Shown: positions 18,480 to 28,992, numbered from the stretch's first letter. The stretch: 64,000 nt of DNA from Ferrimonas balearica (GCF_019802055.1 NZ_JAHVHW010000007.1:434001-498000); one strand, 5' to 3'. Translations and numbers: made by a program. Notes: generated by a model not told the origin, from the sequence alone.

Positions 18480-19952
18480 TCAGGCGTCCTCGCCTTCGGG
18501 CAACTGCCAGTCGCCTCCCAGCGCTTTATGCAAAAACAGCAGGTGCTCCGCGGTGTTGAGTTGGGCCATCAACGCTGCGTCCTCCATCAGATTGACCTGG
18601 CGCTGGGCATCCAGGACAGTGAGATAGTCCACCAGACCCGCCCGATAGAGGGAGCGCGCTTTGCTGGCCGCCAATCGTGCCTGTTCAGCGGCTTGTTCTA
18701 TCTGATCCCGGTGTGCCTGTTGATTGCCGTAGGCCATCAGGGCGGTTTCCACCTCGTTAAACGCGCCATTCACCCGATGCTGATAGGCCAGAGCCGCCTG
18801 TTGGAATCGTGCTTCCTGCATGGTCACCAGCGCTTCGCCACGGCCACCGTCAAACAGGGTCCAGTTGACGCCGACGCTCGCGAGCCAGGCGTCGGAGCCA
18901 GAAGCGAACAGGTCGCCGAAATTCTCGGCCAGCGTCATCGGAGAACCGGTCAGGTACACCTTGGGATACCGGGCGGCAATGGCGATGCCCACCTCCTGGT
19001 TCAGGGCCGCCATCTCCCGCTCAGCCAGGGCGATATCGGGCCGTCTTTGAAGCAGGTCTGATTTCAGGCCCACTGGCACGGTTTGCGTGATTTCGGGTAA
19101 GGGGCGGTCACCGAATCGCTGGCTTGTCGCCGCCGCGCCCTCTCCGAGCAGGGTGGCCAGCCGATGCAGGTGTGCCTTTTCCGCACTGTGCAGCATCGGC
19201 AGGGTGGAGCGGGTGGCGGCCAGCAACGCCCGCGCCTGAGCCAGGTCGAGTTCCGAGCCATAACCGGAGTCCACCAGACGTTCCACCAGTTCCAGTGTCT
19301 GTGTCTGCTGCGCAATATTGCGCTCCGCTATGGCAATGCGGGCCTGGGCACCACGGTATTGCAGGTAGTTGTGAACCGCTTCTACGGTCACCATCTGCAG
19401 CGTCGCCTGACGCAGGATTTCAGCCTGCTCAAGGCGGATCCCCGCGAGCGAATCCATGGCATCCAGGCGTCCGGCCAGATCCAACTCCCAACTGACATTA
19501 ACGCCCACCGCAAAGGCACCGTTATCCCGATCCAGAAGGTTCAGGGGCTGGCCCGCTCCGGGTTGTCCGAAGTCAGGCATGGTGGCGGTTAGAGCACCAC
19601 CGGCCAGAGGGTCATATTCACTCAGCCGGTAGTGTTGATACCCCCCGCCCACGCTGATGGTGGGGATCTTGGCGGTGGCCACGGCAGTGTGGTAGGCGCG
19701 GGCACTCTGTACCCTAAGCTGGGCCACCTGCAGCGAGATGTTCTGCTGCTGTACCGTGGCCACCAGAGCATCCAGTTCAGGATCGTTAAAGCGGGTCCAC
19801 CAGTAGGGCTGCTCGACCGGCGTGGTACTGACCCCCTCAGTGTGCTGATACAGGTAGAGCTCATCCGCTTCGACATGGGGTGGTTGGTAATCAGGGGTAA
19901 CACTGCAACCGGCCAGCGCCATGGCGGCAATCAGGACAGAGAATTTACGCAT
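18480..19952 (-). CDS. RND efflux outer-membrane lipoprotein (TolC/OprM-like)
   Basis: The 490-residue outer-membrane channel has a lipoprotein signal 'MRKFSVLIAAMALAGC', with Cys16 lipidated. Two repeats of the outer membrane efflux protein family follow, with long coiled helices ('LRVQSARAYHTAVATAKIP', 'LTVLDAQRQVNLMEDAAL'). It forms the exit duct of the tripartite pump encoded with the two genes upstream. Its start overlaps the stop of the transporter gene by 8 bases, so the three genes form one operon read from right to left. Confidence 0.92.
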   Translation of the reverse strand: MRKFSVLIAAMALAGCSVTPDYQPPHVEADELYLYQHTEGVSTTPVEQPYWWTRFNDPELDALVATVQQQNISLQVAQLRVQSARAYHTAVATAKIPTISVGGGYQHYRLSEYDPLAGGALTATMPDFGQPGAGQPLNLLDRDNGAFAVGVNVSWELDLAGRLDAMDSLAGIRLEQAEILRQATLQMVTVEAVHNYLQYRGAQARIAIAERNIAQQTQTLELVERLVDSGYGSELDLAQARALLAATRSTLPMLHSAEKAHLHRLATLLGEGAAATSQRFGDRPLPEITQTVPVGLKSDLLQRRPDIALAEREMAALNQEVGIAIAARYPKVYLTGSPMTLAENFGDLFASGSDAWLASVGVNWTLFDGGRGEALVTMQEARFQQAALAYQHRVNGAFNEVETALMAYGNQQAHRDQIEQAAEQARLAASKARSLYRAGLVDYLTVLDAQRQVNLMEDAALMAQLNTAEHLLFLHKALGGDWQLPEGEDA

Positions 19953-22900
19953 GGGCAGGCTCCAGTTCGGTCAGGATTTTCGGTTCGTGAAACAGCAGCC
20001 GGTACAGTGCCGGCATGATCAGCAGGGACAGCAGAGACGCCACGCACAGACCGCCGATAATGGCGGCTGCCATCTGGTCAAACAGTTGGTCGGACAGCAA
20101 CGGAATCATCCCCAGCGAGGTGGTCAATGCCGCCATGGAGATTGCCATGGTGCGGTTCAGCGTGGCATCGACGATCGCAAGGTCCAGCGCCTTACCCTGT
20201 CGGCGTTCCAGTTCAATCTGGTCCATCAGGACGATGCCATTTTTGATGATCATGCCCGACAGCGCGATGACACCGACAATCGCCATAAAGCCGAAGGGTT
20301 TGCCGAACAGCCAGAGACCACCAATCACGCCGATCAACGCCAGAGGCACGGTGCCAAAGATGATGAAGGGCTGGCGGTAGGCGCTGAACATCGCCATCAA
20401 CACGATAAACATCAGCAACAGGGCCTTTGGGGTCTGGAGCAGGATGTCGTCTACGGCACGCTTCTCGTCGTAGTACTCTCCGCCCCACTCAAACCGGTAA
20501 CCGGGTGGCAGCGGGATCGCTTCTATCTGTTCGGCAATGGCGTTACGCAACTCAGCCGGAGTGGCGTCCAGCACCCCTGCCTGTGCGGTGATGGTGCGTA
20601 CCCGATCCCGCCGCCAGATAAGGCTTTGTTCACCCTGCACGTCAAAGCGTTCCACCACCTGGCCCATCGGTACGCTGAACGGGCTCAGCAAGCCGCGTAC
20701 CGGCAGATCATGGAGCTGGCTCAGATCCGTATCGGTGCTGCGCAGTTTGATGGGCACCAGATCACTGCCGTTGCGTAACTGGCCCACGGTCAGGCCGTCT
20801 GAAGCCAACTGCAATGTGCGGGCGACGTCGAAACGGGTCACGCCAGCCAGACGCGCCTGCTCCTGGTTCAGTACCGGCACCATCAGCGGACTTTCCTGAC
20901 GCCAGTCGTTACGGACGTAGCGGGCATTGGGATGGGCGCTCATGATCGCTTCGGCCTGGGCCGAGAGGTCGCGCAGCACTTCAGGATCCGGTCCGGAGAA
21001 GCGGGCCTCCACGCTGAACTTGTCCTTGGTCGCCAGTTTCAATGCCCGGAAACGAGGCTCGGCGTTGGGAAAGGACTCGGCCAGCCAGGCATCGCCCGCT
21101 GCGGTCAGAGTGGCGATGGCCTCAAAGTCGCGGGTGTTGATCAGGATCTGACCGTAAGCCGCATCCAGCCCCTCCGGCTCAACGGTCACGGAGAAGCGAG
21201 GGGCGCCAGCACCGACAAAGCTTGCGAAGTTGGTGACTTCGGGGCGCTTCGCCAGCCAGCGTTCAATCGCTTCAATATCCTCTGCGGTTTGTTCAATCCG
21301 ACCGCCATTGGGTGCCCAGTAATCCAGAAACACCATGGGACGGTCGGAGGTGGGAATAAAGTTCACCTTGATAAAAGGCAGGGCGAACAGTGCCAGTGCG
21401 AGCAAAGGCAGAAGTCCGGCCAGGGTGGTTTTGGGGTTTGTCACGCTCCATTGCAGCACCCGTTTGAAGCCGAGGTAGAACCGCCCCTCCTGGGCCGCTT
21501 CTTGCGCGGGTTTCAGGAAGGCCCAGCACATTAGCGGGGTGATGGTCATCGCCACCAGCCAGGAGAGCAGCAGGGAGCTGGCGATCACCTGCACGACGGA
21601 GAGAGAGAACTCCGCCGCGTCGGTTTGTGAGAACAGGGTTGGCGTCGTGCCAAGGATGGCAATCGCGGTGGCACCCAACAGCGGCCAGCCCATCTCTGCT
21701 ACCGCTTCCTGCGCGGCGTTGCGGCGGGCCAGACCCTGTTTCAGTTTTGCCTGGACCAGATCGGTGATCACAATGGCATTGTCTACCAGCATGCCCAGCG
21801 CCAGGATGAACGCGCCCAGCGACACCCGTTGCAAATCGACGCCAGCCAGGTTCATAAAGATCAGGGTCAGCAGAATGCTGAGCAGCAAACTGACACCCAC
21901 AATGGTGGCAGAGCGCCAGCCCATAAAGATGAGCAGCACACCCACCACAATGGCGAGGCTTTGCAGCAGGTTACTGACGAAGTTGTTGATCGACTTCTCT
22001 ACCTCATCCGGCTGAAACGCCACTACGCCGACTTCGGTCCCAAGGGGCAGACTGGCTTCGAATTGGGCGAGTACCTGATTGAGGCCGGAACCCAGGCTGA
22101 CGACATTGACGCCCTCAGCCGGGCTGACCGCCAGGATGATTGCCGGATGACCGTTGTAACGGCTGAGGTTCAGAGCGGGGGTTTGTTCGCTCATTTCGAT
22201 GCGGGCAATGTCGCCCAATCGAATCAGGCCGTGGCTCAACTCGCCCAGGCTGCCTTTGAGCATCAGGTTCTCAATCTCTTCGACCGACTCAAATCGGCCG
22301 CTCTGTGCAACCCGAACGCGACGGGACCCCATATCAAAAGCGCTGGTGTCCACATTGAGGTTGTGGCTGTTGAGCTGGTTCAGCACCCCGGCCAGTGTCA
22401 GGCCAGAAGCCGCGAGGCGCTCCGGCGGAATCACCAGATTGAGCTCCTGCTCCACCACGCCGTGCAGGGCCACTTTCTTGATGCCGTCAACGGTGTTGAG
22501 TTTACGCTGAAGGGTTTTGGCGTGCGTTTTGAGTTCGGCCATGCTCAGGTCATCGCTGTAGACCGCAAACAGCATGCCGTAGACCTCGGAGAACTCATCC
22601 ATCACCACAGAGATCTGGGCTTGAGGGGGCAGTTCAAGCGCGATGTCGTTGACCTTGCGTCGCAGCAGGTCCCACTCCTGGGGCAGCTGTTCCGAGCGAA
22701 CCGACTCTTTCAGGTCGACAAAAATGGTGGAGATGCCGGGTTGGGAGAGAGAGCGGAGTTTCCAGAGGTTGCCCATCTCCTGGAACCGTGACTCCACCTT
22801 ATCGGTAACCAGTTGCTCCACCTCTTCGGCGCTGGCGCCGGGGTAGAGAGTCACGACAACGGCACTTTTCACCGTAAAGGTCGGGTCTTCCAGCTTGCCC

Positions 22901-22995
22901 AGATCGAAGTAGGAGTAAACACCCGCCACGACGCACAGCACCGTAAAGAACAGCACAAAAGTGCGTTGGCGGATGGCGAAGGTGGCCAGGTTCAT
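19945..22995 (-). CDS. RND multidrug efflux transporter (inner membrane)
   Basis: The 1016-residue proton-driven transporter has twelve predicted membrane helices and two large periplasmic loops. TM4 carries 'LALGMLVDNAIVITD': the proton-relay Asp is present and the neighbouring position that is Asp in AcrB is Asn, as in a shorter RND subgroup. 'WLVAMTITPLMCWAFL' and 'VIALSGMIIKNGIVLMDQ' are further family signatures. Substrates cannot be told from sequence. It overlaps the adaptor gene by 4 bases and the channel gene by 8. Confidence 0.94.
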   Translation of the reverse strand: MNLATFAIRQRTFVLFFTVLCVVAGVYSYFDLGKLEDPTFTVKSAVVVTLYPGASAEEVEQLVTDKVESRFQEMGNLWKLRSLSQPGISTIFVDLKESVRSEQLPQEWDLLRRKVNDIALELPPQAQISVVMDEFSEVYGMLFAVYSDDLSMAELKTHAKTLQRKLNTVDGIKKVALHGVVEQELNLVIPPERLAASGLTLAGVLNQLNSHNLNVDTSAFDMGSRRVRVAQSGRFESVEEIENLMLKGSLGELSHGLIRLGDIARIEMSEQTPALNLSRYNGHPAIILAVSPAEGVNVVSLGSGLNQVLAQFEASLPLGTEVGVVAFQPDEVEKSINNFVSNLLQSLAIVVGVLLIFMGWRSATIVGVSLLLSILLTLIFMNLAGVDLQRVSLGAFILALGMLVDNAIVITDLVQAKLKQGLARRNAAQEAVAEMGWPLLGATAIAILGTTPTLFSQTDAAEFSLSVVQVIASSLLLSWLVAMTITPLMCWAFLKPAQEAAQEGRFYLGFKRVLQWSVTNPKTTLAGLLPLLALALFALPFIKVNFIPTSDRPMVFLDYWAPNGGRIEQTAEDIEAIERWLAKRPEVTNFASFVGAGAPRFSVTVEPEGLDAAYGQILINTRDFEAIATLTAAGDAWLAESFPNAEPRFRALKLATKDKFSVEARFSGPDPEVLRDLSAQAEAIMSAHPNARYVRNDWRQESPLMVPVLNQEQARLAGVTRFDVARTLQLASDGLTVGQLRNGSDLVPIKLRSTDTDLSQLHDLPVRGLLSPFSVPMGQVVERFDVQGEQSLIWRRDRVRTITAQAGVLDATPAELRNAIAEQIEAIPLPPGYRFEWGGEYYDEKRAVDDILLQTPKALLLMFIVLMAMFSAYRQPFIIFGTVPLALIGVIGGLWLFGKPFGFMAIVGVIALSGMIIKNGIVLMDQIELERRQGKALDLAIVDATLNRTMAISMAALTTSLGMIPLLSDQLFDQMAAAIIGGLCVASLLSLLIMPALYRLLFHEPKILTELEPAHA

Positions 22996-24068
22996 CGTGC
23001 CACCTCACGGATGGTGCCGACGGCATCCCCGGTATTCAGATAGTGGGCACCGGCGACCACAATGCGGTCACCCGAGAACAGGGTGCCCTGGACGCAAAGG
23101 TGGTTGCGCTCCTGGCGAACCACGGAAACCGGAATGCGTTGCGCTTCTCCAACGGAAACGCGAACCACCTGGTTCAGCCCCTGCTCAAAGATCACTGCGG
23201 ATTCCGGCAGACAGAAGCTGGAGGGCTCGTGGGTGCCTTGCCAATGCAGTTGCACCGCTTTGCCCGGGTGCAGGTCGACGTCGCGGTCGATAAGTTCAAA
23301 GGTGGCCGAGTAGGTGCGCTTCAGGGGGTGGGGCTGGCTGGCGATCTCCGTGGCGACACTTTTCAGGGATTGGGCACTGTTATGCCAGCGCACGGTGGCT
23401 TGCTGGCCCTTGGAAAAGGCCTCAAGTCGGCTCTCGGGAACGTCCACCACCACCTGAAGGGCGTCGGGCGTATGCAGGGAAAGGATGGGTTGCCCTTCGC
23501 TAATCAGCTCGTGGGGCTCGATAAATCGTTGGCCAATCTGGCCGGAAAAGGGAGCCCGCAGCTCGGTGTAGCGTACGCCATCCCGCGCTTTCTCCAGATT
23601 GACCTTGAGCACCGCGACGGCTGCGTCGGCGCGGGCGGCACCGGAGCGGGCGCGGTCCAGATTGACGTCCGCCATGGCGTTGTCCCGAATCGCCTGTTCC
23701 ACCCGTGACCGTTCACTGATAGCCAGCGCCTGAACCGCTTTGGCTTCGGCCAAACGGGCTTCGAGTTCCGCCACGGTAAGGGCATAATCGTGGTCCTCAA
23801 GACGCGCCAGGAGTTGTCCCGCTTCCACCCAGTCCCCCACTTTGACTGACAAGGCTCCCACTCTTCCCGGCACCTTAAAGCTGAGCTGCGCCTGTTGTTG
23901 CGCTTCGACAACACCACTGAAGCGCACCTGAGCGGATGCCGCCGGGTCGGTCAAGCTGATGACATTGATTGGGCGAAGTTGCGCATGACTTGGTGGAGGG
24001 GTGTCATTGTGACTGCAGCCGGTCAGGGTCAGACCGATAAGTAACGATAGGGCAGGGGTTTTTCTCAC
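22992..24068 (-). CDS. RND efflux periplasmic adaptor lipoprotein
   Basis: The GTG at 24068 is chosen because GGAG lies 8 bases upstream and it gives a clean lipoprotein signal 'RKTPALSLLIGLTLTGC'. A longer frame upstream lacks both. The 358-residue adaptor has the biotinyl-lipoyl half motif 'VRFSGVVEAQQQAQLSFKVP', a helical hairpin (about 95-165), the second half motif 'LRAPFSGQIGQRFIEPHE' and beta-barrel domains. It bridges the transporter and the outer-membrane channel. It is the first gene of the efflux operon. Confidence 0.9.
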   Translation of the reverse strand: MRKTPALSLLIGLTLTGCSHNDTPPPSHAQLRPINVISLTDPAASAQVRFSGVVEAQQQAQLSFKVPGRVGALSVKVGDWVEAGQLLARLEDHDYALTVAELEARLAEAKAVQALAISERSRVEQAIRDNAMADVNLDRARSGAARADAAVAVLKVNLEKARDGVRYTELRAPFSGQIGQRFIEPHELISEGQPILSLHTPDALQVVVDVPESRLEAFSKGQQATVRWHNSAQSLKSVATEIASQPHPLKRTYSATFELIDRDVDLHPGKAVQLHWQGTHEPSSFCLPESAVIFEQGLNQVVRVSVGEAQRIPVSVVRQERNHLCVQGTLFSGDRIVVAGAHYLNTGDAVGTIREVAR

Positions 24069-24206
24069 GGGGAGCACTCCAGAACAGAATAATGGAGCGC
24101 ATTTTATTGATTTGAATATCGAGAATAATCCGGCCTTCGCGAGTTTCACTGTCTTGAAAAGTGAGACAATTGGCGTTGGCCTCGCGGCAGAGGAGGCGAT
24201 GCAGGG

Positions 24207-25091
24207 TTATGCGGTGATTTTGGGTACCTCCGTTAACAACCACTCCATCAGCAGACGCGCGCCATGGCTTAGGCCCATCCGGTCCCGGTAGACCAACCAC
24301 ACCTCCTCCTGGGGGCTTTTGATGTCGGTCAGCAGGGGAACCAGTTCGCCGCTCTGGACGTGCTGAAATGCCTGAAGCTCCGGCAAGTGGCAGATCCCGG
24401 TACCATCCAGCGTCGCCCGCCGTAGGTAGGTCATGCTGTTGCTGATCAGCGTGGCCTCTACCGGAACCGATGCGTCCTCAAAGTGCCAGTGACGCTCGGT
24501 GCGGCCATCGGGCCAGCGAAATCCCAGCAAGCGGTGGTGGGCGAGGTCGGTCAGTTTCTCAGGGCAGCCATTCTGGCTGAGATACTCCGGGCTTGCATAC
24601 AGGGCACGACCAAAACGGCCCATAGAGCGCGCAACAAAGCTGGAGTCTTCCAGTTGACCGGCGTGAAGGCTCAGATCGAGCCCCTGGGTGATGATGTCCT
24701 GATAGCCCAGCGTACTGATGTACACCTCCAGAGAGATTCTGGGATAGCGGGTCATAAACTGTTGCAGCAACGGGTGGAGAATCAGTTCCGCTTCCGGCAG
24801 CAGTCCCAGTTTCACTTTGCCTACGGGGTGCAGGCTCTGGCTGCGAGCGGAGTCCAGGGCGGCGTCCAGTTGCGGCATCAGGATCTCGAAACGCTGATAC
24901 AACTCCTGACCGATGGGGGTGAGGCTGAGCTTTCGGGTGGTGCGGGTGAAGAGGGTGCTGCCGAGGCGCTTCTCAAGCTCATTGATGCGGCGACTGACGT
25001 TGGCGCGGGGCAGGTCCATCGCTTCCGCTGCCGCAGAGAAACTGCCCAGTTCCACCACAGTCATAAAGAGTTTCAGGTCGTCAGTGCGCAT
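24207..25091 (-). CDS. LysR-family transcriptional regulator next to efflux genes
   Basis: The 294-residue protein has the N-terminal winged helix of LysR regulators ('FSAAAEAMDLPRANVSRRI', about residues 17-36; 'RTTRKLSLTPIGQELY' follows) and a periplasmic-binding-protein-like effector domain. It lies 138 bases upstream of the adaptor gene on the same strand, not divergent. Control of the efflux operon is plausible but inferred from position. A Shine-Dalgarno GGAG precedes the ATG at 25091. Confidence 0.92.
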   Translation of the reverse strand: MRTDDLKLFMTVVELGSFSAAAEAMDLPRANVSRRINELEKRLGSTLFTRTTRKLSLTPIGQELYQRFEILMPQLDAALDSARSQSLHPVGKVKLGLLPEAELILHPLLQQFMTRYPRISLEVYISTLGYQDIITQGLDLSLHAGQLEDSSFVARSMGRFGRALYASPEYLSQNGCPEKLTDLAHHRLLGFRWPDGRTERHWHFEDASVPVEATLISNSMTYLRRATLDGTGICHLPELQAFQHVQSGELVPLLTDIKSPQEEVWLVYRDRMGLSHGARLLMEWLLTEVPKITA

Positions 25092-25190
25092 GGTGGCTCC
25101 TTACCAATCTGGCGCCATTATGGCGAAAAAGGGCGGGCAAGGTAACGGCATCCCGGTTAAGGCCAATGATTTTGGGATCCATCAGACACG

Positions 25191-25216
25191 AAAAAGCCCG
25201 CCAATTGGCGGGCTTT
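25191..25216. terminator. Terminator after potD
   Basis: AAAGCCCGCC-AATT-GGCGGGCTTT with an extra A run on the plus side, which reads as a T run for the minus-strand pot operon. Confidence 0.88.
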
Positions 25217-25232
25217 CGGGTCAGGCTCGGTA

Positions 25233-26270
25233 TCAGTTACCGGTTTTCAGCTTTTCCCAGTACTCGATGTAGATGGCCAGGGCCTCGTCACCGACATCCT
25301 GCTGGAACTCGCCCTGCTCAACCACCTCGGCGGGCGGGAAGATGGCGGCGTTCTCGGAGTACTCCGGATCCAGCATGCCGATGGCGGTCTTGTTCGGGGT
25401 GGTGTAGCCCAGGTATTCCACAACCTGAACCGCCACTTCCGGACGCATCATAAAGTCGATGAACTTATGAGCGTTCTCGACGTTGGCGGCACCGGCCGGG
25501 ATGGCGAAGCTGTCTACCCACAGGGCGGCACCCTCTTTCGGATAGACGTACTGAATCGCGTCGTCTTCCTGCTGAGCCATAAAGGCTTCACCGTTCCACA
25601 ACATACCCAGGTTCACGTCGCCAGCCAGGAAGGGCTCACGGGGGGCGTCAGAGTTGAACACCAGCACATTCGGCATCAGGCTGCGCAGCAGCTCATAAGC
25701 CTGCTTGATCTCTTCCGGGTTGGTGCTGTTACCGCTGTGGCCGTTGATGCGCAGCGCCATATGGAACACTTCACGCACATCGTTGGTCAGCAGCAGGCTG
25801 CGTTTCCACTTGGGATCCCACAGGTCTTTCCAGCTGGTGATGGTGGCCGGATCGATTGCGTCAGAGTTCACACCAATGGCGGTGCTGCCCCACACGTAAG
25901 GGATGGAGTACTGGTTCTTCGGGTCGTACGCCTTGTCCAGAACCGCCGGGTCCAGGTGCTTCAGATTGGTCAGCTTGCTGTGGTCGATCTCATGCAGCAG
26001 ACCCTCTTTGGCCATTTTGGAGATGAAGTAAGCGGAAGGCACGATCACGTCGTAACCGGTGCCCTTCTGCAGCTTCAGTTTGGAGTACATCACTTCGTTG
26101 CTGTCGAAGGTGGCGTATTCCACCTTGATGCCAGTCTCCTCAGTGAACTGTTCCAGAACGCCTTCCGGTACGTACTCGGTCCAGTTATAAACCACGACCT
26201 TCTCTTGTGCCTGGGCCATACCGGTCAGGGCAAGCAGGCCGGCAGCGCACAACAGCTTAGCGGCTTTCAT
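25233..26270 (-). CDS. potD: Spermidine/putrescine-binding periplasmic protein PotD
   Basis: The 345-residue solute-binding protein has a signal peptide cut after 'GMAQAQ'. 'VVVYNWTEYVPEGVLEQF' is the classic PotD/PotF opening, and 'YDVIVPSAYFISKM', 'IPYVWGSTAIGVN' and 'LGMLWNGEAFMA' line the polyamine pocket. It delivers polyamines to the PotBC permease. It is last in the potA-potB-potC-potD operon and overlaps potC by 14 bases. Whether it prefers spermidine or putrescine cannot be decided here. Confidence 0.94.
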   Translation of the reverse strand: MKAAKLLCAAGLLALTGMAQAQEKVVVYNWTEYVPEGVLEQFTEETGIKVEYATFDSNEVMYSKLKLQKGTGYDVIVPSAYFISKMAKEGLLHEIDHSKLTNLKHLDPAVLDKAYDPKNQYSIPYVWGSTAIGVNSDAIDPATITSWKDLWDPKWKRSLLLTNDVREVFHMALRINGHSGNSTNPEEIKQAYELLRSLMPNVLVFNSDAPREPFLAGDVNLGMLWNGEAFMAQQEDDAIQYVYPKEGAALWVDSFAIPAGAANVENAHKFIDFMMRPEVAVQVVEYLGYTTPNKTAIGMLDPEYSENAAIFPPAEVVEQGEFQQDVGDEALAIYIEYWEKLKTGN

Positions 26271-27036
26271 TATATTTTCTCCTCGTCAACAGCGAGATAA
26301 GCAACGTCATGATGAGCGAAATGCCCAACAGTAGGGTGGCGATGGCGTTCACCTCCGGAGAGACCCCGACCTTCACCATGGAAAAGACCCGAATCGGCAG
26401 CACTTCATAGCTGGGTCCAGTCACGAAGGAGCTGATGATCACGTCATCCAAGGATAGCGTGAAGCTCAACAGCCAACTGCCAGCGATGGCCGAGCTGGCC
26501 ATCGGCATGATGATCCGGGTAAACACCAGGCTTTCGCTGGCGCCCAGGTCCCGGGCCGCGTCCACCAGGTTTTTGTCAAACCCTTTGAGTGCCGCATACA
26601 CGGTGATCACCACGAAGGGGAGACAGAAAGTGATGTGGGAAAGCAGCAGACTCCAGAAGCCCAGCTGGATCCCCATGGCCATAAAGATCACCAGGAAGGT
26701 GATGGCCAGCACGATGTCCGGGGACATCATTACAACAAACAGCATGCCACTGGCCGCCGGTTTGAGGCGGAAGTGGTAACGATGGATGGCGTGGGCCATC
26801 AGAGTGCCGATCACCGTGGCCGCCGTGGCGGCCAGAATCGCCACCGTCAGCGAGTGGGTAAACGCCTGCATCAGAGCATCGTTATTAAACAGCTTCTCGT
26901 ACCATTTCAGGCTGAAGCCGTTCCACTTGTGGCCGTACTTGGATTTGTTGAAGGAGTTCACCACCAGTACCGCCATCGGCAGGTACAGGTAGAAGAACAC
27001 CAGGCCAATCAGCAGCCATTTAGAGATTCGAGTCAT
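26257..27036 (-). CDS. potC: Polyamine ABC transporter permease PotC
   Basis: The 259-residue inner-membrane permease has six predicted helices. It carries the coupling motif 'DAARDLGASESLVFTRIIMP' (split by the EAA loop around residue 160), where PotA docks. It pairs with PotB as a heterodimer. It overlaps potB by 17 bases and potD by 14, which indicates strict co-translation. Confidence 0.94.
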   Translation of the reverse strand: MTRISKWLLIGLVFFYLYLPMAVLVVNSFNKSKYGHKWNGFSLKWYEKLFNNDALMQAFTHSLTVAILAATAATVIGTLMAHAIHRYHFRLKPAASGMLFVVMMSPDIVLAITFLVIFMAMGIQLGFWSLLLSHITFCLPFVVITVYAALKGFDKNLVDAARDLGASESLVFTRIIMPMASSAIAGSWLLSFTLSLDDVIISSFVTGPSYEVLPIRVFSMVKVGVSPEVNAIATLLLGISLIMTLLISLLTRRKYNESR

Positions 27037-27889
27037 CGAGACCTCCCTGGCGTTGAATCAGACGGTTGGCGTAGTAGTACGCTCCAAGCATGACGCCCAT
27101 CATCAGGATCAGTGCGATGCTGATGGTGGCTCCGAATGGCCAGTCGCGCAGCACCAGGAACTGGTTCTTGATGACGTTACCCAGCAGCAGGTTGGTGGCG
27201 CCACCAAGCAGGTCCGCCACGTAGAACATCCCCATTGCTGGCAGGAACACCAGCAGAGAGCCAGCGACAATGCCCGGAGCGGTCATCGGAAGAATGATGT
27301 GCCAGAAGCGGCGTACCGGGCCTGCGCCCAGATCGCGGCCCGCTTCAAGCAGGCTCTGGTCGAGATTCTCGAAGCTGGAGATCAGCGGCAGAATCATAAA
27401 GGGCAGCAGAATGTAAACCAGGCCAAGGATCACCGCCAACTGGGTGTAGAGCAGCGGCAACGGGCTGTCGATCAGGCCGATAAACTCCAGGAAGCTGTTC
27501 ACCAACCCCTTGTTGCCCAGAATGATCTTGAAGGCGTAGGTCCGGATCAGGCTGTTGGTCCAGAACGGCACGATCATCAGGAACAGCACCAGCATCCGCT
27601 GGGGACGGGGCAGTTTGGCCACGATGTAGCCAAAGGGGTAGCCGATCAGAAGGCACAGAACGGTGGCGTAGAACGACAGCACCAGACTGTCCCACAGCAC
27701 GCCCAGGTAGAGCGGGTTCCACAGCTTGCGCAGGTTGTCCAGGGTAACCGGGAACACCGCCAGGTGTTCAGGGTTCGGTGTCAGAAAGCTGGTTGCCAGC
27801 ACCAGCAGGTGCGGTGCCAGCACGAACACCCCGAGCCAGCTCAGGGTCAGGATGATCACCAGTGGACGGAAACGAACAAATTGGCTCAT
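27020..27889 (-). CDS. potB: Polyamine ABC transporter permease PotB
   Basis: The start is set at the ATG at 27889, which shares one base with the potA stop codon (TGATG); the 289-residue product then begins '[10 protein letters not shown]'. Six membrane helices are predicted, with the EAA loop 'LLEAGRDLGAGPVRRFWHI' around residue 190. It forms the channel with PotC. Confidence 0.94.
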   Translation of the reverse strand: MSQFVRFRPLVIILTLSWLGVFVLAPHLLVLATSFLTPNPEHLAVFPVTLDNLRKLWNPLYLGVLWDSLVLSFYATVLCLLIGYPFGYIVAKLPRPQRMLVLFLMIVPFWTNSLIRTYAFKIILGNKGLVNSFLEFIGLIDSPLPLLYTQLAVILGLVYILLPFMILPLISSFENLDQSLLEAGRDLGAGPVRRFWHIILPMTAPGIVAGSLLVFLPAMGMFYVADLLGGATNLLLGNVIKNQFLVLRDWPFGATISIALILMMGVMLGAYYYANRLIQRQGGLDDSNL

Positions 27890-28992
27890 CAGAGCTGGGA
27901 CTCCGATTTGATGACGTGCTCCCATCCGTGCACCCAGTCTACCCAGACCTTCTGGCCCAGACGGTAGTCAAAGTCCGGATCGTCCTCGTCAAAGAATTCA
28001 CTGGCGTGCAGACGCATGCCGTTATTGAGCTCGATGATGGAGTCGAGGGTCTTACCCTTGTAGTTACGCTCGCGCACGTGGCCGATAAAGCCCGGCTTGT
28101 CGGGGGCGTCCTCGATGTATTCGATGCGCAGATCTTCCGGACGCAGCAGGATCTTGATGTGATCCCCCACAGAGAACACCTTGTCGGTACGGATCTCACG
28201 ATGGTGGTCCGCCATCTTGGCGATGTAACGCAGGTCATCCAGCTGTTCGGTGATCACTCCATCGATGGCATTGATCTCGCCGATAAAGGAAGCCACAAAC
28301 ACGTTTTGCGGGCATTCGTAGATCTCACGCGGTGTGCCAACCTGCTGTGCCACGCCGCCATCCATCACCAGGATGCGGTCGGACATGGAGAGCGCTTCCT
28401 CCTGGTCGTGGGTCACATAGATGAAGGTGATCCCCAGCTGACGCTGCAGCATCTTCAGTTCCACCTGCATCTGCTGGCGCAGTTTGGCGTCCAGGGCAGA
28501 GAGGGATTCGTCCAGCAGCAGTACCTTGGGGCGGTTGACCACGGCGCGGGCAATTGCCACACGCTGGCGCTGACCACCGGAAAGCTGGTGCGGCTTGCGG
28601 TCGGCATAGTCGGCCAGACGCACCATCGCCAGTGCGTCCCGCACCCGGGTGTCGATCTCCGCTTTGTCGATCTTGGACATGTTGAGGCCAAAAGCGACGT
28701 TGTCGAATACCGACATATGGGGGAACAGGGCGTAGCTCTGGAAGACCGTGTTGACCGGGCGACGCTCAGGCGCGACCTGCGCGATGTCGGTGCCATCCAG
28801 TTCGATGCGACCTTCGTCCGGCAGTTCGAAACCGGCGATCAGACGCAATACCGTGGTTTTTCCGCAACCAGACGGACCGAGGATGGTGAAGAACTCGCCG
28901 TTGGCGATCTCCAACTGGAAATCGTTCAGCACGGTCTGGTTACCAAACCGCTTAACGATACCGGACAGGGAAAGAATGGGTTTGTTGGACAC
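27889..28992 (-). CDS. potA: Polyamine ABC transporter ATPase PotA
   Basis: The 367-residue ATPase powers polyamine import. Walker A is 'GPSGCGKTT' near residue 39, the signature is '[14 protein letters not shown]' near 139, and Walker B is '[11 protein letters not shown]'. A C-terminal regulatory OBP domain (about 240-367) follows. The start is a GTG at 28992 giving '[11 protein letters not shown]'; the Shine-Dalgarno sequence is weak. It leads the potABCD operon; 193 bases without a gene separate it from pxpA. Confidence 0.95.
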   Translation of the reverse strand: MSNKPILSLSGIVKRFGNQTVLNDFQLEIANGEFFTILGPSGCGKTTVLRLIAGFELPDEGRIELDGTDIAQVAPERRPVNTVFQSYALFPHMSVFDNVAFGLNMSKIDKAEIDTRVRDALAMVRLADYADRKPHQLSGGQRQRVAIARAVVNRPKVLLLDESLSALDAKLRQQMQVELKMLQRQLGITFIYVTHDQEEALSMSDRILVMDGGVAQQVGTPREIYECPQNVFVASFIGEINAIDGVITEQLDDLRYIAKMADHHREIRTDKVFSVGDHIKILLRPEDLRIEYIEDAPDKPGFIGHVRERNYKGKTLDSIIELNNGMRLHASEFFDEDDPDFDYRLGQKVWVDWVHGWEHVIKSESQL